A stretch of 64,000 nucleotides of DNA. Source: Aestuariirhabdus sp049985285. Lineage in GTDB: Bacteria > Pseudomonadota > Gammaproteobacteria > Pseudomonadales > Aestuariirhabdaceae. Shown in pieces: positions 28,235-36,889 of the stretch. The stretch covers positions 1 through 64,000 of the forward strand of contig NZ_JBNIEU010000005.1 of NCBI RefSeq assembly GCF_049985285.1, in the 5' to 3' direction. A model generated the notes under the pieces. The model did not search any database, was not told where the DNA came from, and was given only the letters and a program-made list of their open reading frames with translations. A program made the position numbers and the translations under genes. Position 1 is the stretch's first letter, and the number at the start of each line of letters is the position of its first letter.

Positions 28235-28852
28235 ATGCGTCTGTTTATGATCTTGTTGTCGAGCCTTTGCTTGGGAACGGTACAGGCTAGCGATGTTGAT
28301 GAGCTAAACCGCATGTTATCCAAGGCTCGCAGTATCAACGCCCAGTTTGAGCAGTTGACCATGGACGCTAGTGGGGCGCGGGTTCAGCAATCCAGTGGAC
28401 AGTTGGTAGTAGAGCGTCCGGAACGTTTTCGTTGGCAAGTCGCAGCTCCGTTCCCGCAGTTAGTGATTTCAGATGGTCAGCGTGTATCTATCTACGACCC
28501 GGATCTGGAGCAGTTGACGATTCAAGCGCTGGACCCACGTGCAGGGACGACCCCGGCGTTGATTCTTAGTGGCGACCGGCAAGCAATAGAGCGGGATTTT
28601 GAGGTTAAAGCGGTGCAGCGAGAGGGTGAAGTGCTGCGCTTTAAGCTGGTTCCCCGTGCGCCGGACTCCCTTTTTGAGAGTCTGGAGCTGGAGTTCGTTA
28701 ATGACCAAATAGGGGCGATGCAACTCGTGGACTCCTTTGGTTCCAGCACTCGTATCGATTTCTCCTCGGTAGAGATAAATATGCCAGTGCCCCCAGAGTT
28801 GTTTGAAATGAGTGTCCCCGAAGGCACCGATATCATCGAAGACCTACGTTGA
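28235..28852 (+). CDS. lolA: Outer-membrane lipoprotein carrier protein LolA
   Basis: Periplasmic chaperone that carries lipoproteins from LolCDE to LolB. 205 residues with signal peptide MRLFMILLSSLCLGTVQA. The mature text has FEQLTMDASGARVQQSSGQLVVERPERFRWQV and ISDGQRVSIYDPDLEQLTIQ, family-typical. It lies between ftsK and rarA and its stop overlaps the rarA start (TGATG). Confidence 0.94.
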   Translation: MRLFMILLSSLCLGTVQASDVDELNRMLSKARSINAQFEQLTMDASGARVQQSSGQLVVERPERFRWQVAAPFPQLVISDGQRVSIYDPDLEQLTIQALDPRAGTTPALILSGDRQAIERDFEVKAVQREGEVLRFKLVPRAPDSLFESLELEFVNDQIGAMQLVDSFGSSTRIDFSSVEINMPVPPELFEMSVPEGTDIIEDLR

Positions 28853-30180
28853 TGCACACCCCGGGACTTTTTGCAGAGGAGGGCTATCGGCCACTGGCGG
28901 ACCGATTACGGCCTCGCTCCCTCGAAGAGTACCTCGGCCAGGATCACCTATTGGCCGAGGGGCGCCCGCTGCGTTCGGCTTTGGAGCGGGGTGCGATTCA
29001 TTCGATGGTGCTATGGGGGCCGCCCGGTGTGGGTAAGACAACCTTGGCGCGACTGATCTCCTCCTACGTCGACGCCCGTTTCGAGGTGGTGTCTGCGGTG
29101 CTATCCGGGGTTAAAGAGATACGAGCAGTCGTTGAGCGCGCCCAGCAGTGCAGGGGGCAACAAAAAACCATTTTGTTTGTCGACGAGGTGCACCGCTTCA
29201 ATAAGGCGCAGCAGGATGCTTTTCTTCCCTACGTAGAGGATGGCACCCTGATCTTTATCGGCGCTACCACTGAAAATCCCTCCTTTGAACTCAATAATGC
29301 ACTGCTATCACGGGCTCGAGTATATCTACTGAAGTCGTTACCCGTTGCCAGTCTGCACGCGGTGGCTCGTGCCGCGTTAAGTGACGTTGAGCGTGGCTTG
29401 GGGGGGCGAGATCTTTCCATTGCTGATGATGTGCTTGACCTGTTATGTGGTGCCTGCGATGGGGATGCCAGACGCTTGTTGAACCTTTTGGAGATCGCGT
29501 CTGACCTGATAGATGACGGCAGCCCGGTTACTCGGGAGGCGATCGCCGAGGTGTTGGGAGAATCGGTGCGGCGCTTCGACAAGGGAGGAGACCAGTTTTA
29601 CGATCAGATATCTGCATTTCATAAATCAGTACGTGGATCTTCACCCGACGGAGCTCTCTACTGGTTTGCTCGGATGCTCGATGGAGGAGGGGACCCCCTT
29701 TACGTTGCCCGCCGCCTGTTGGCGATCGCCTCAGAAGATATTGGGAATGCGGATCCCCGAGCGATGCAGGTCGCACTGAATGCGTGGGATGCGTTCGAGC
29801 GCCTGGGTCCGGCTGAGGGTAATCGAGCGATTGCCCAGGCTGCGGTTTATTGCGCCTGCGCGCCCAAAAGTAACGCCGTATACACGGCGTTCAAAGCCGC
29901 CTGTGCGCAGGTGGGAGCAGGAGCCAGTGAAGAGGTTCCCCCGCATCTGCGCAATGTACCAACCTCGTTGATGAAAGAGCTGGGATATGGTGCAGAGTAT
30001 CGCTATGCCCATGATGAGGAGAATGGGTATGCAGCGGGTGAGCGTTACCTGCCCGAGTCTATTGGCAATCAGCGTTATTACGAGCCTACTGACAGGGGGC
30101 TAGAGCGGAAAATCGGTGAAAAGTTGAAGTTTCTGCGAGAGCTTGATCAACGCAGTGATCGTCAGCGGGGGGGAGGCTGA
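28852..30180 (+). CDS. rarA: Replication-associated recombination protein A
   Basis: AAA+ ATPase (also MgsA) that acts at stalled forks and gaps. 442 residues; PLADRLRPRSLEEYLGQDHLL, Walker A LWGPPGVGKTTLARLI, Walker B ILFVDEVHRFNKAQQDAFLP, sensor IGATTENPSFELN, then the tetramerisation domain ending KFLRELDQ. The ATG at 28852 overlaps the lolA TGA; the preceding TTG is not needed. In the conserved order ftsK-lolA-rarA-crcB-serS. Confidence 0.96.
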   Translation: MHTPGLFAEEGYRPLADRLRPRSLEEYLGQDHLLAEGRPLRSALERGAIHSMVLWGPPGVGKTTLARLISSYVDARFEVVSAVLSGVKEIRAVVERAQQCRGQQKTILFVDEVHRFNKAQQDAFLPYVEDGTLIFIGATTENPSFELNNALLSRARVYLLKSLPVASLHAVARAALSDVERGLGGRDLSIADDVLDLLCGACDGDARRLLNLLEIASDLIDDGSPVTREAIAEVLGESVRRFDKGGDQFYDQISAFHKSVRGSSPDGALYWFARMLDGGGDPLYVARRLLAIASEDIGNADPRAMQVALNAWDAFERLGPAEGNRAIAQAAVYCACAPKSNAVYTAFKAACAQVGAGASEEVPPHLRNVPTSLMKELGYGAEYRYAHDEENGYAAGERYLPESIGNQRYYEPTDRGLERKIGEKLKFLRELDQRSDRQRGGG

Positions 30181-30181
30181 A

Positions 30182-30565
30182 ATGTGGCAACAACTGCTAT
30201 TTGTAGGCGCTGGGGGGGCGGTCGGTGCGGTTGCGCGTTTTATGGTCTATCACCTCTACGGTTTGACCGGTTCGAAGCTATTTCCAATGCCCACGCTGAT
30301 CGTTAATGTAGCGGGTTCCTTTTTAATCGGAATCGCTTATTTTACGCTGGTAGAAAGGCTACAATTGCCACCGGTGTGGAAAAACGGCCTGATCAGTGGG
30401 TTTCTGGGTGCTTTCACTACGTTTTCTACCTTCTCCCTGGACGCGCTGCGGATGATCCAGAATGGAGAGGTGGGGATCGCGATGGGGTACATTGTCGCTA
30501 GCGTGGTATTTTGCCTTATGGCGACGCTGGCAGGATTTTTTGTCGTTGAAAAATTAATCAGCTAA
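30182..30565 (+). CDS. crcB: Fluoride ion channel CrcB/Fluc
   Basis: Four-helix dual-topology fluoride exporter. 127 residues from ATG 30182, with GGGGGAGG just upstream inside the rarA end. Signatures: GAGGAVGAVARF, TLIVNVAGSFLIG, GFLGAFTTFSTFSLD (the conserved Phe box and TM3 break). No fluoride riboswitch was seen in front of it; it is simply embedded in the rarA-serS run. Confidence 0.95.
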   Translation: MWQQLLFVGAGGAVGAVARFMVYHLYGLTGSKLFPMPTLIVNVAGSFLIGIAYFTLVERLQLPPVWKNGLISGFLGAFTTFSTFSLDALRMIQNGEVGIAMGYIVASVVFCLMATLAGFFVVEKLIS

Positions 30566-30583
30566 TTGTTTGTAAGGTAACCA

Positions 30584-31861
30584 ATGTTAGACGCAAAACT
30601 GGTGCGAGGGAGCACTGAAGAGATCGCCGAGAAACTGTTGGTAAAGCAGTTCAAGCTCGATGTCAGCCGTATTCAGGCCCTCGAAGGGCGCCGTAAAGAG
30701 ATTCAGGTCAAGACCCAGGAGCTGCAAAATGAACGCAAGGTTGGCTCGAAGCGATTCGGCCAGCTTAAGGCTGCGGGTGAAGACATTGCTCCTCTTAAAG
30801 CAGAGATGGATCGGCTCGGAGAGGAGTTAAAGGTATCCGAGGATCTGCTGAACCAGGTTCAGCATGAGCTCAATGATATTCTTTTGCAGGTTCCCAATAT
30901 ACCGGACCCCTCTGTGCCTGCTGGCACGACGGAAGATGACAACGTTGAGAATCGGCGTTGGGGCACTCCGAGAGAGTTTGATTTCGAACCCAAAGATCAT
31001 GTCGCTTTGGGAGAGCTCAATGGAGAGCTTGATTTCGAGACGGCAGCGAAACTTTCCGGCGCGCGCTTTGCAGTCATAAAGGGCAAGCTCGCTCGCCTGC
31101 ACCGGGCCATCACCCAGTTTATGATCAATACCCATATTGAGGAGCATGGGTATGAAGAGATCTATGTGCCTTACCTGGTCAATGCCGACTCTCTTCGGGG
31201 AACCGGACAGCTACCCAAGTTTGAAAAAGATCTGTTCAAAATAGAGCGCGAGGATCAGCACGATCTTTACCTGATCCCTACAGCAGAGGTGCCGGTCACC
31301 AATGTTGTGCGGGACAGCATCGTCGAAGGTGCTGATATGCCGCTGAGCTACGTATGCCACTCTCCCTGCTTTCGAAGTGAGGCAGGTAGTTATGGTCGGG
31401 ACGTTCGGGGAATGATTCGCCAGCACCAGTTTGACAAGGTTGAAATGGTGCATGTGGTTCGCCCAGAAGACTCCTGGGACACGCTGGAAAAACTCACAGG
31501 TCACGCCGAATCAATTCTGAAAAAGCTGAACCTTCCCTACCGAGTGGTAACACTCTGCGGAGGTGATCTCGGCTTTTCCTCTGCTAAAACCTATGATATC
31601 GAGGTTTGGCTTCCCGGCCAGCAAAAGTATCGTGAAATTTCCTCATGCAGCAATATGACGGACTTTCAGTCTCGCCGCATGATGGCCCGGTGGCGGAATC
31701 CGGAAACGGGCAAGCCGGAGCTGGTTCATACGCTTAATGGTTCGGGCCTTGCTGTCGGGCGTACCATGGTAGCGATCATTGAGAACTATCAGGACGAGCG
31801 AGGGCGCATTCAGGTGCCCGAGGTACTTCTCCCCTATATGGGTGGAGTTACCAAAATCTAA
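30584..31861 (+). CDS. serS: Seryl-tRNA synthetase
   Basis: Class II synthetase of 425 residues: N-terminal antiparallel coiled coil for tRNA (residues 27-105, heptad-like Lys/Glu-rich), then the catalytic domain with PTAEVPVTN, motif 2 SPCFRSEAGSYGRDVRGMIRQHQFDKVEM and motif 3 NGSGLAVGRTMVAIIENYQ. It follows crcB after 18 bp. A tRNA-Ser gene is 5 kb away. Confidence 0.97.
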   Translation: MLDAKLVRGSTEEIAEKLLVKQFKLDVSRIQALEGRRKEIQVKTQELQNERKVGSKRFGQLKAAGEDIAPLKAEMDRLGEELKVSEDLLNQVQHELNDILLQVPNIPDPSVPAGTTEDDNVENRRWGTPREFDFEPKDHVALGELNGELDFETAAKLSGARFAVIKGKLARLHRAITQFMINTHIEEHGYEEIYVPYLVNADSLRGTGQLPKFEKDLFKIEREDQHDLYLIPTAEVPVTNVVRDSIVEGADMPLSYVCHSPCFRSEAGSYGRDVRGMIRQHQFDKVEMVHVVRPEDSWDTLEKLTGHAESILKKLNLPYRVVTLCGGDLGFSSAKTYDIEVWLPGQQKYREISSCSNMTDFQSRRMMARWRNPETGKPELVHTLNGSGLAVGRTMVAIIENYQDERGRIQVPEVLLPYMGGVTKI

Positions 31862-31865
31862 TAAT

Positions 31866-31890
31866 CCGGGGCGCATGCCCCGGTTCTTGT
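31866..31890 (+). terminator. Hairpin after serS, likely terminator
   Basis: CCGGGGC (31866-31872) pairs with GCCCCGG (31877-31883) with a GCAT loop, followed by TTCTTGTTT. It lies 4 bp after the serS stop. Confidence 0.7.
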
Positions 31891-31932
31891 TTATTACCAT
31901 TGTTTTTATTGATAGCGAGTCACTGGGTTTTT

Positions 31933-33321
31933 ATGGATTTCTTGCCGCTCTACTTTGATCTAAAAGACAAGCCGTGCCTGGTTATCGGCGGTGGGGAGGT
32001 AGCCTGCCGTAAAGCGTCACTATTACTTAAGGCTGGCGCGCATATCTTAATCGTTGCGCAGGAAGTAGGCGCGGGTGTTCGTGCGCTTGCTGAGGATTCA
32101 AGAGTAGAGATCGTACAGGGCAGTTACGCTCCCGAGCAGCTTGAGGGTAAAGTGCTGGTTATTGCGGCGACCAATAACTATCGGGTAAATAGTGCGGTCT
32201 CTGAACAGGCTAAATCCAATAATATCCCCGTTAACGTGGTTGATAATCCATCATTGTGCAGTTTTATTTTGCCTGCGATTATTGATCGCTCTCCGATTGT
32301 TGTAGCCGTCTCCAGCGGAGGAAAATCACCTGTGCTTGCACGCCTGCTGAGGTCTCGGTTGGAGTCGACAATTCCAGCAGCCTATGGTCGCTTGGCTGAA
32401 CTGGTTGGAGGGTTCCGTGATGCGGTAAAGGCTCGTTTTTCCAGTATCAACCAGCGCCGCGGATTTTGGGAGTCGGTTCTTCAGGGGGATGTTGCGGAGC
32501 TGGTTTTCTCTGGTAAGGAGGCGGAGGCCGGGGAGCGTCTGGCGCAACTCATCGAAGCCCGATCTAGCGACGAACTGCCGGTCGGCGAAGTTTATCTGGT
32601 AGGGGGAGGACCGGGGGATCCCGATCTATTAACCTTTCGTGCGCTGCGCTTGATGCAGCAGGCCGACGTTGTACTGTACGACCGGTTGGTGTCAGAAGCG
32701 GTGCTTGATATGACTCGCCGAGATGCAGAGCGTATTAATGTCGGCAAAGCGCGCTCCCGGCACACCTTGCCCCAGGAGGAGATCAACGATCTGTTGGTCA
32801 GGCTGGCACGGGAGGGGCACCGTGTGTTGCGCCTCAAAGGGGGCGACCCCTTTGTTTTCGGTCGTGGCGGAGAGGAGATCGACAAGCTTGCCGAGAATGG
32901 AATCCCTTTTCAGGTAGTGCCAGGTATTACTGCGGCAACGGGCTGTTCGTGCTATGCGGGCATTCCGTTGACGCACCGGGATTATGCCCAGTCGGTACGA
33001 TTTATTACCGGGCACTTAAAGGATGGCACCTGCAAATTGCCCTGGGATGAGCTGGTGCACAAAGGGCAAACGGTCGTGTTTTATATGGGGCTGATAGGGC
33101 TGCCGACGATCTGCCGGAAGTTGATTGAGCATGGCCGCGGCCCGGACACCCCGATCGCGTTGATTCAACAGGGCACTACCCGAAATCAGCGTGTTTTTAC
33201 CGGCACTTTGGCTACCATCGCCGACATTATCGCCCGCCAGGAAGTAAAGGCACCTACCCTGATTATCGTGGGTGAAGTCGTTTCGCTACGCGAGAAATTG
33301 GGGTGGCAGGGGGATGCCTGA
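31933..33321 (+). CDS. cysG: Sirohaem synthase CysG
   Basis: Fused enzyme making sirohaem for sulfite and nitrite reductases. The N-terminal NAD dehydrogenase/ferrochelatase part has VIGGGEVACRKASLLLKAGA; the C-terminal uroporphyrinogen methyltransferase part begins near VYLVGGGPGDPDLLTFRALRLM and has KGGDPFVFGRGGEE and PGITAATGCSCYAGIPLTHR. 462 residues from ATG 31933 (MDFLPLYFDL is the family start; the frame is open from 31900). Next to serS as in Pseudomonas. Confidence 0.96.
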   Translation: MDFLPLYFDLKDKPCLVIGGGEVACRKASLLLKAGAHILIVAQEVGAGVRALAEDSRVEIVQGSYAPEQLEGKVLVIAATNNYRVNSAVSEQAKSNNIPVNVVDNPSLCSFILPAIIDRSPIVVAVSSGGKSPVLARLLRSRLESTIPAAYGRLAELVGGFRDAVKARFSSINQRRGFWESVLQGDVAELVFSGKEAEAGERLAQLIEARSSDELPVGEVYLVGGGPGDPDLLTFRALRLMQQADVVLYDRLVSEAVLDMTRRDAERINVGKARSRHTLPQEEINDLLVRLAREGHRVLRLKGGDPFVFGRGGEEIDKLAENGIPFQVVPGITAATGCSCYAGIPLTHRDYAQSVRFITGHLKDGTCKLPWDELVHKGQTVVFYMGLIGLPTICRKLIEHGRGPDTPIALIQQGTTRNQRVFTGTLATIADIIARQEVKAPTLIIVGEVVSLREKLGWQGDA

Positions 33322-33341
33322 TTTGGCAAGCAGATCTGCAC

Positions 33342-34352
33342 TTAAAGGCGGGATTTATCCCGTTGTTGCCATAACTCCGACGCCAGCTCGAGAGCTTGAT
33401 GCTGGGATTGGGCTTTTCCCATCTGCTTAAGCGCTATCGCCGCGGTACTGATGACCGCCGAGTGGCCGTATTCGTCTTGAGTGGTTCCGCGCCATAGGCC
33501 GGTCAGGTTGCTGAGTTCTAGGCTCTCAGGTTTTAGATGACGCCGTTTAAATAGCGCCGGCCACTCCTCCTCCACAAGATCCTCTCCAAGGACGGCCCTT
33601 ACCTGTAAAGGGTTGTCAGGATTGCGCTCGATCTCTCCGCCGTCGCCTTTAATGACCGAAATATTTTCATAGCCGAGCAGCTTGCCGGCAAGTTGGTGCA
33701 CTGGCTGGTAGGCTGGGTGAAAGATGCTCTGGATAACATGGGGTGCGTCAAGTGGGTTGAGTAGTCGTACCAGGGAGTGCACGGGGGAGCGGACACCGAG
33801 AGTATTGCGAAGATCGATAATAGCTTGTAGTTCGGGGCAGAGCGTCTTCAGTGGCATATAGGCGAAACGCTGCTCGGAAATTGCGCCTCGCACCTGCTTC
33901 CACGAGCAGCACACGGGAAACCCCAGCTCCTCGAGAACCTTTCGGGTGTAGATGCGGCCTGAGGTGTGCCCTTCGGTACCGTGCATGAAAACTCGAACAC
34001 CATGATCATTTAACAGCAGCACACTGAGAATAAACCAGGGCAGTTGGCGGCGTTTTCCTGCGTATGAAGACCAGTCCAGATCCACGGCAATGGGTTCGTC
34101 AGGTAACTGGATATAATCGCGAACAGCATGGGCAAATCCCGCCAGCTCTTCGGAACTTTCGCTTTTTACGCGCAGTAGTAACAGAAACGCGCCGAGCTGA
34201 ACGAGCTCGAATTCACCGCGCAGAACCATACCCATTGCGGCTTGAGCTTCCTCCTGGGTGAAGGAGCGTGACCCCTTGGGGCCTTTGCCAAGAATCCTGA
34301 GATAGGGTGCAAAAGGGTGCTCGGTGAGCTGTGGGGTGGTTATCTGGGTCAT
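33342..34352 (-). CDS. TrpD2/YbiB-like protein (anthranilate phosphoribosyltransferase fold)
   Basis: 336 residues with the glycosyltransferase family 3 fold: N-terminal helical domain (EEAQAAMGMVLRGE, LGAFLLLLRVKSES), then a region with HGTEGHTSGRIYT, LCPELQAIIDLRNTLGVRSPVHSLVRLLNPLDA, and a late KGDGGEIERNP. YbiB members lack anthranilate activity and bind DNA, and this protein is not near trp genes, so TrpD2 is the better name. It is the last gene of the tus operon (3-bp gap after tusE) and convergent with cysG. Confidence 0.85.
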   Translation of the reverse strand: MTQITTPQLTEHPFAPYLRILGKGPKGSRSFTQEEAQAAMGMVLRGEFELVQLGAFLLLLRVKSESSEELAGFAHAVRDYIQLPDEPIAVDLDWSSYAGKRRQLPWFILSVLLLNDHGVRVFMHGTEGHTSGRIYTRKVLEELGFPVCCSWKQVRGAISEQRFAYMPLKTLCPELQAIIDLRNTLGVRSPVHSLVRLLNPLDAPHVIQSIFHPAYQPVHQLAGKLLGYENISVIKGDGGEIERNPDNPLQVRAVLGEDLVEEEWPALFKRRHLKPESLELSNLTGLWRGTTQDEYGHSAVISTAAIALKQMGKAQSQHQALELASELWQQRDKSRL

Positions 34353-34355
34353 GGA

Positions 34356-34691
34356 CTATATGCAATTGGTTGGTTTGGGTAAGCCCGCGATCCGCGAGGC
34401 CAATTTTGCAGGACTCCCGGGGAACAGTTGTAGCAGGTAGATACTGTTACCTTTTTCGCTGCCTAAAGTGCGGCTTATATGCTTAACCAGCGGCCGCATT
34501 GCGGGAGAAAGTTGGTATTCGTCGTAGAAGGCCCTGAGGCTGTTAATGACCTCCCAGTGAGCCTGCTCCAGAGTAATATCGTCTAGCCGTGCGAGCTCGA
34601 CAGCTACCTCCGGAGACCAGTCCTTGAGGTGTTTGAGATACCCCTCGCCATCCAGCTCTATAGACAGGTTGCCAGCTTGGATGTATCGCAT
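34356..34691 (-). CDS. tusE: Sulfur carrier TusE (DsrC family)
   Basis: Takes persulfide from TusBCD and passes it to MnmA for tRNA 2-thiouridine. 111 residues; LDGEGYLKHLKDWSPEVAVELA, FYDEYQLSPAMRPLVKHI, and the C-terminal GLPKPTNCI with the single penultimate cysteine. The second cysteine that marks dissimilatory DsrC is absent, which supports TusE. One-base gap after tusB. Confidence 0.94.
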   Translation of the reverse strand: MRYIQAGNLSIELDGEGYLKHLKDWSPEVAVELARLDDITLEQAHWEVINSLRAFYDEYQLSPAMRPLVKHISRTLGSEKGNSIYLLQLFPGSPAKLASRIAGLPKPTNCI

Positions 34692-34692
34692 A

Positions 34693-34992
34693 TCAGCCCC
34701 AGCTGAGAGATTTAGTGTGTTGTTCGGTCAGAACAACGAAGCCATCGTAGTCGACCGGTGTAACCTGTTCAGGAAGCAACTCACTGAGTCCCCGGGCGCG
34801 CAGGTCTTCCTGTAAGGCATAAATCCTTAGTGTGGAGGGCTGCTCGCACAGCAACTGGAATCCGGAGGAGCCGGGTAGCACATTAAAAACGCCATCCTCG
34901 ATCAATAGGAGTGAGGCGTCGGGGAGCGCCAGATTTAGGCAGCGTCGCAGCGCGTCGGAGCCCGAGTCTGGTTTGTTGACAATATGCAGCAT
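34693..34992 (-). CDS. tusB: Sulfurtransferase subunit TusB (DsrH family)
   Basis: Small subunit of the TusBCD hexamer. 99 residues from ATG 34992, which has AGGAGCCT directly before it; the frame is open to 35013 inside tusC. MLHIVNKPDSGSDALRRCL and LLLIEDGVFNVL are family text. It lies between tusC (10-bp gap) and tusE. Confidence 0.92.
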   Translation of the reverse strand: MLHIVNKPDSGSDALRRCLNLALPDASLLLIEDGVFNVLPGSSGFQLLCEQPSTLRIYALQEDLRARGLSELLPEQVTPVDYDGFVVLTEQHTKSLSWG

Positions 34993-35002
34993 AGGCTCCT
35001 TC

Positions 35003-35362
35003 CTAGAATCCAAGAACGATATCAGTATCGTTGAGATGACCAGCCAACTCTTCGCGGGATAGGCATTCGACCCTAACGCAAAGTTGTTGGGGGTCTAGGC
35101 CTCGTGCTTTAAGACTATCGTTACATACCAGCAGGCGCTCGATACCGTAAAGTTCCAATGCTGGTAAGGCCGCTGAAAACTTTTTTTGTCCCGGCGCCCG
35201 GGGATTTTGCAGGTCCAGTAGTTGATAGACACCGTCACCGTCGAATAGGAGGGATACATCGAGGTCAAAAGCTGCGCCGATGAGTGCGGTATCCAGGGCT
35301 TCCTTGGCTGCGAGGCTTCCGTAGGGAGGTTTGCTGGTAAGAACGCAGAGGGATTTTGTCAT
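35003..35362 (-). CDS. tusC: Sulfurtransferase subunit TusC (DsrF family)
   Basis: Middle subunit of TusBCD. 119 residues; LTSKPPYGSLAAKEALDTALIGAAFDLDVSLLFDGDGVYQLL is the DsrF pattern. It starts 3 bp after tusD. Confidence 0.92.
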   Translation of the reverse strand: MTKSLCVLTSKPPYGSLAAKEALDTALIGAAFDLDVSLLFDGDGVYQLLDLQNPRAPGQKKFSAALPALELYGIERLLVCNDSLKARGLDPQQLCVRVECLSREELAGHLNDTDIVLGF

Positions 35363-35365
35363 GCT

Positions 35366-35758
35366 TCAGGCCCCGAAGGTGATCAGGCGGTCGCTATTGA
35401 CGGCGCCCTCAATAAGCTGGCCCAGCCCCGACAAAGTTGTTGCGTTGGAAAGGTTGGCGCAGCTTTTTTCGTAACGTTGTTGCTCTTCATGGTTGAGTAG
35501 TCCTCGCCGCAAAGCCGCAGCGACACACACAACGGCGTCTAGCTTATGAGTATCAATAAACGCCTGCCACTGCGCCGGAAGATTAATTTCATCCTGGGGT
35601 GGTACGGCGAGGCTGGAGCCAACGTGTACCCCATCCTGGTAGAAAAAGAGACGGCTAATCACGTGGCCGCGTGCGATCAGGGCATGACAAAAGCTCAATG
35701 CGCTGTAGCAAGCCTGACTCGTGTAAGGAGCGCCGTAGATGGCAATGGTGTAATTCAT
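35366..35758 (-). CDS. tusD: Sulfurtransferase subunit TusD (DsrE family)
   Basis: Catalytic subunit of TusBCD, accepting persulfide from TusA. 130 residues; APYTSQACYSALSFCHALIARGH, RLFFYQDGVHVGSS and the reactive cysteine in DAVVCVAAALRRG. First gene of tusDCBE-trpD2; TusA itself is not encoded in this window. Confidence 0.94.
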   Translation of the reverse strand: MNYTIAIYGAPYTSQACYSALSFCHALIARGHVISRLFFYQDGVHVGSSLAVPPQDEINLPAQWQAFIDTHKLDAVVCVAAALRRGLLNHEEQQRYEKSCANLSNATTLSGLGQLIEGAVNSDRLITFGA

Positions 35759-35795
35759 CCATTACTCCGGGGCTGCGAAAGAGGGAGTATCGTAA

Positions 35796-35831
35796 AAAGC
35801 AAAAGGCCCCGATATTGTCGGGGCCTTTGCA
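35796..35831 (-). terminator. Intrinsic terminator of yccA
   Basis: GCAAAGGCCCCGA-type stem of about 12 pairs (35818-35830 with 35799-35812) followed on the minus strand by TTTTGCTTTTT. It lies 15 bp past the yccA stop and before tusD. Confidence 0.85.
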
Positions 35832-35845
35832 AAGCCGGTTGAGGG

Positions 35846-36514
35846 TTAATCGTCACCGCCGAATACACCAACCAAATGCAGAAGGTGAATAAAGAGATTG
35901 TAGATGCTCAGGTATAGCGCCACGGTCGCCATCACATAGTTGGTTTCACCACCGTGAATGATGTTGCTGGTGTCATAAAGAATAAAACCGGAAAACAGCA
36001 AAACCGCCATCACGGATATCGCCAGCTGCATGCCGCTAATCGAGAAAAACATCCCAACCAGTATCGCCGCGATCAGTACCAGCAGGCCGACAAAAAGGAA
36101 TCCACGCATAAAACTGAAGTCTTTGCGGGTTGTTAGCGCATAGCCGGACAGCGCAAAGAATATCAGTCCGGTCATACCCAAGGCTGAAGTGACGATGTTG
36201 CCACCGTTGGGCAGGGACAGGTACATGGAAATAATGGGGCCGAGCTGATAACCCATATATCCGGTGAACAAAAACACCAGAGGCAGTGCCCACACGCTAT
36301 TACGGGCTTTGCTGACAGCAAACAGCAAGCCAATCATGATTACAAGGGATAGAATCCAGTGGACGGCAGGAGCGTTCATCAGGACGGCAACAGTGCTGGT
36401 TAAAGCGCTGAAGACCAGGGTCATAGATAGCAACATATAGGTGTTGCGGATCACCTTGTTGGTTTGAAGTACCTGCTCCTCCGAGCGGGCAATCGCCGTT
36501 ACTTGCTCATTCAT
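35846..36514 (-). CDS. yccA: Bax inhibitor-1 family membrane protein (YccA-like)
   Basis: 222 residues with seven hydrophobic segments and no signal peptide. The family motif region NTYMLLSMTLVFSALTSTVAVLM, the GLIFFALSGYALTTRKDFSFM stretch and DTSNIIHGGETNYVMATVALYLSIYNLFIHLL are typical of YccA, which modulates the FtsH protease in E. coli. It stands alone between tusD and the tRNA-Ser gene; the next gene upstream is in the other direction. Confidence 0.92.
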   Translation of the reverse strand: MNEQVTAIARSEEQVLQTNKVIRNTYMLLSMTLVFSALTSTVAVLMNAPAVHWILSLVIMIGLLFAVSKARNSVWALPLVFLFTGYMGYQLGPIISMYLSLPNGGNIVTSALGMTGLIFFALSGYALTTRKDFSFMRGFLFVGLLVLIAAILVGMFFSISGMQLAISVMAVLLFSGFILYDTSNIIHGGETNYVMATVALYLSIYNLFIHLLHLVGVFGGDD

Positions 36515-36725
36515 TCGCCTGTTTCTCCATGCATGCTAATTGAGAGTTGAATCCAATGTTCATCATACCGGCAGCCCTTTGTAAATCAAGTAGATACCGC
36601 TCTATTATGATGAAAACGACCGCTTGCGGATTCCTAACAGTTCAGGGTTTAAGCGTTTTGAGTCGTCTCCAAACGGATAGTTCCTGATAAGGTGGGATTA
36701 ATCAATGGAATCAAGCGATTCGCCG

Positions 36726-36753
36726 TTGACACAGTGCGTAATTCGGGTAAGAT
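36726..36753 (+). promoter_or_regulatory. Promoter of tRNA-Ser
   Basis: Consensus -35 TTGACA at 36726-36731 and -10 TAAGAT at 36748-36753, 16 bp apart, with the tRNA beginning 45 bp downstream. This is a strong-looking sigma-70 promoter. Confidence 0.6.
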
Positions 36754-36798
36754 TTGCGCCATCTCGAAGCCGGTGCTTGTGGCGGCGAGATTGCTTTA

Positions 36799-36889
36799 GG
36801 TGAGCTGGCAGAGTGGTTGAATGCAGCGGTCTTGAAAACCGCCGTAGGTTAGTAGCCTACCCGGGGTTCGAATCCCTGGCTCACCGCCA
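36799..36889 (+). tRNA. tRNA-Ser (anticodon TGA)
   Basis: Acceptor GGTGAGC (36799-36805) pairs with GCTCACC (36879-36885); anticodon TGA at 36833-36835; a long variable arm (GTAGGTTAGTAGCCTAC region) marks a class II serine tRNA; GTTCGAATC in the T arm; CCA encoded at 36887-36889. 91 nt in all. Confidence 0.96.

Noticed and set aside
30143..30181. Longer start of crcB within rarA
   Set aside because: The added residues are hydrophilic and unlike the family, while ATG 30182 has a strong ribosome site.
36799..36889. tRNA-Ser as attachment site of an integrated element
   Set aside because: No integrase and no visible repeat of the tRNA 3' end downstream.
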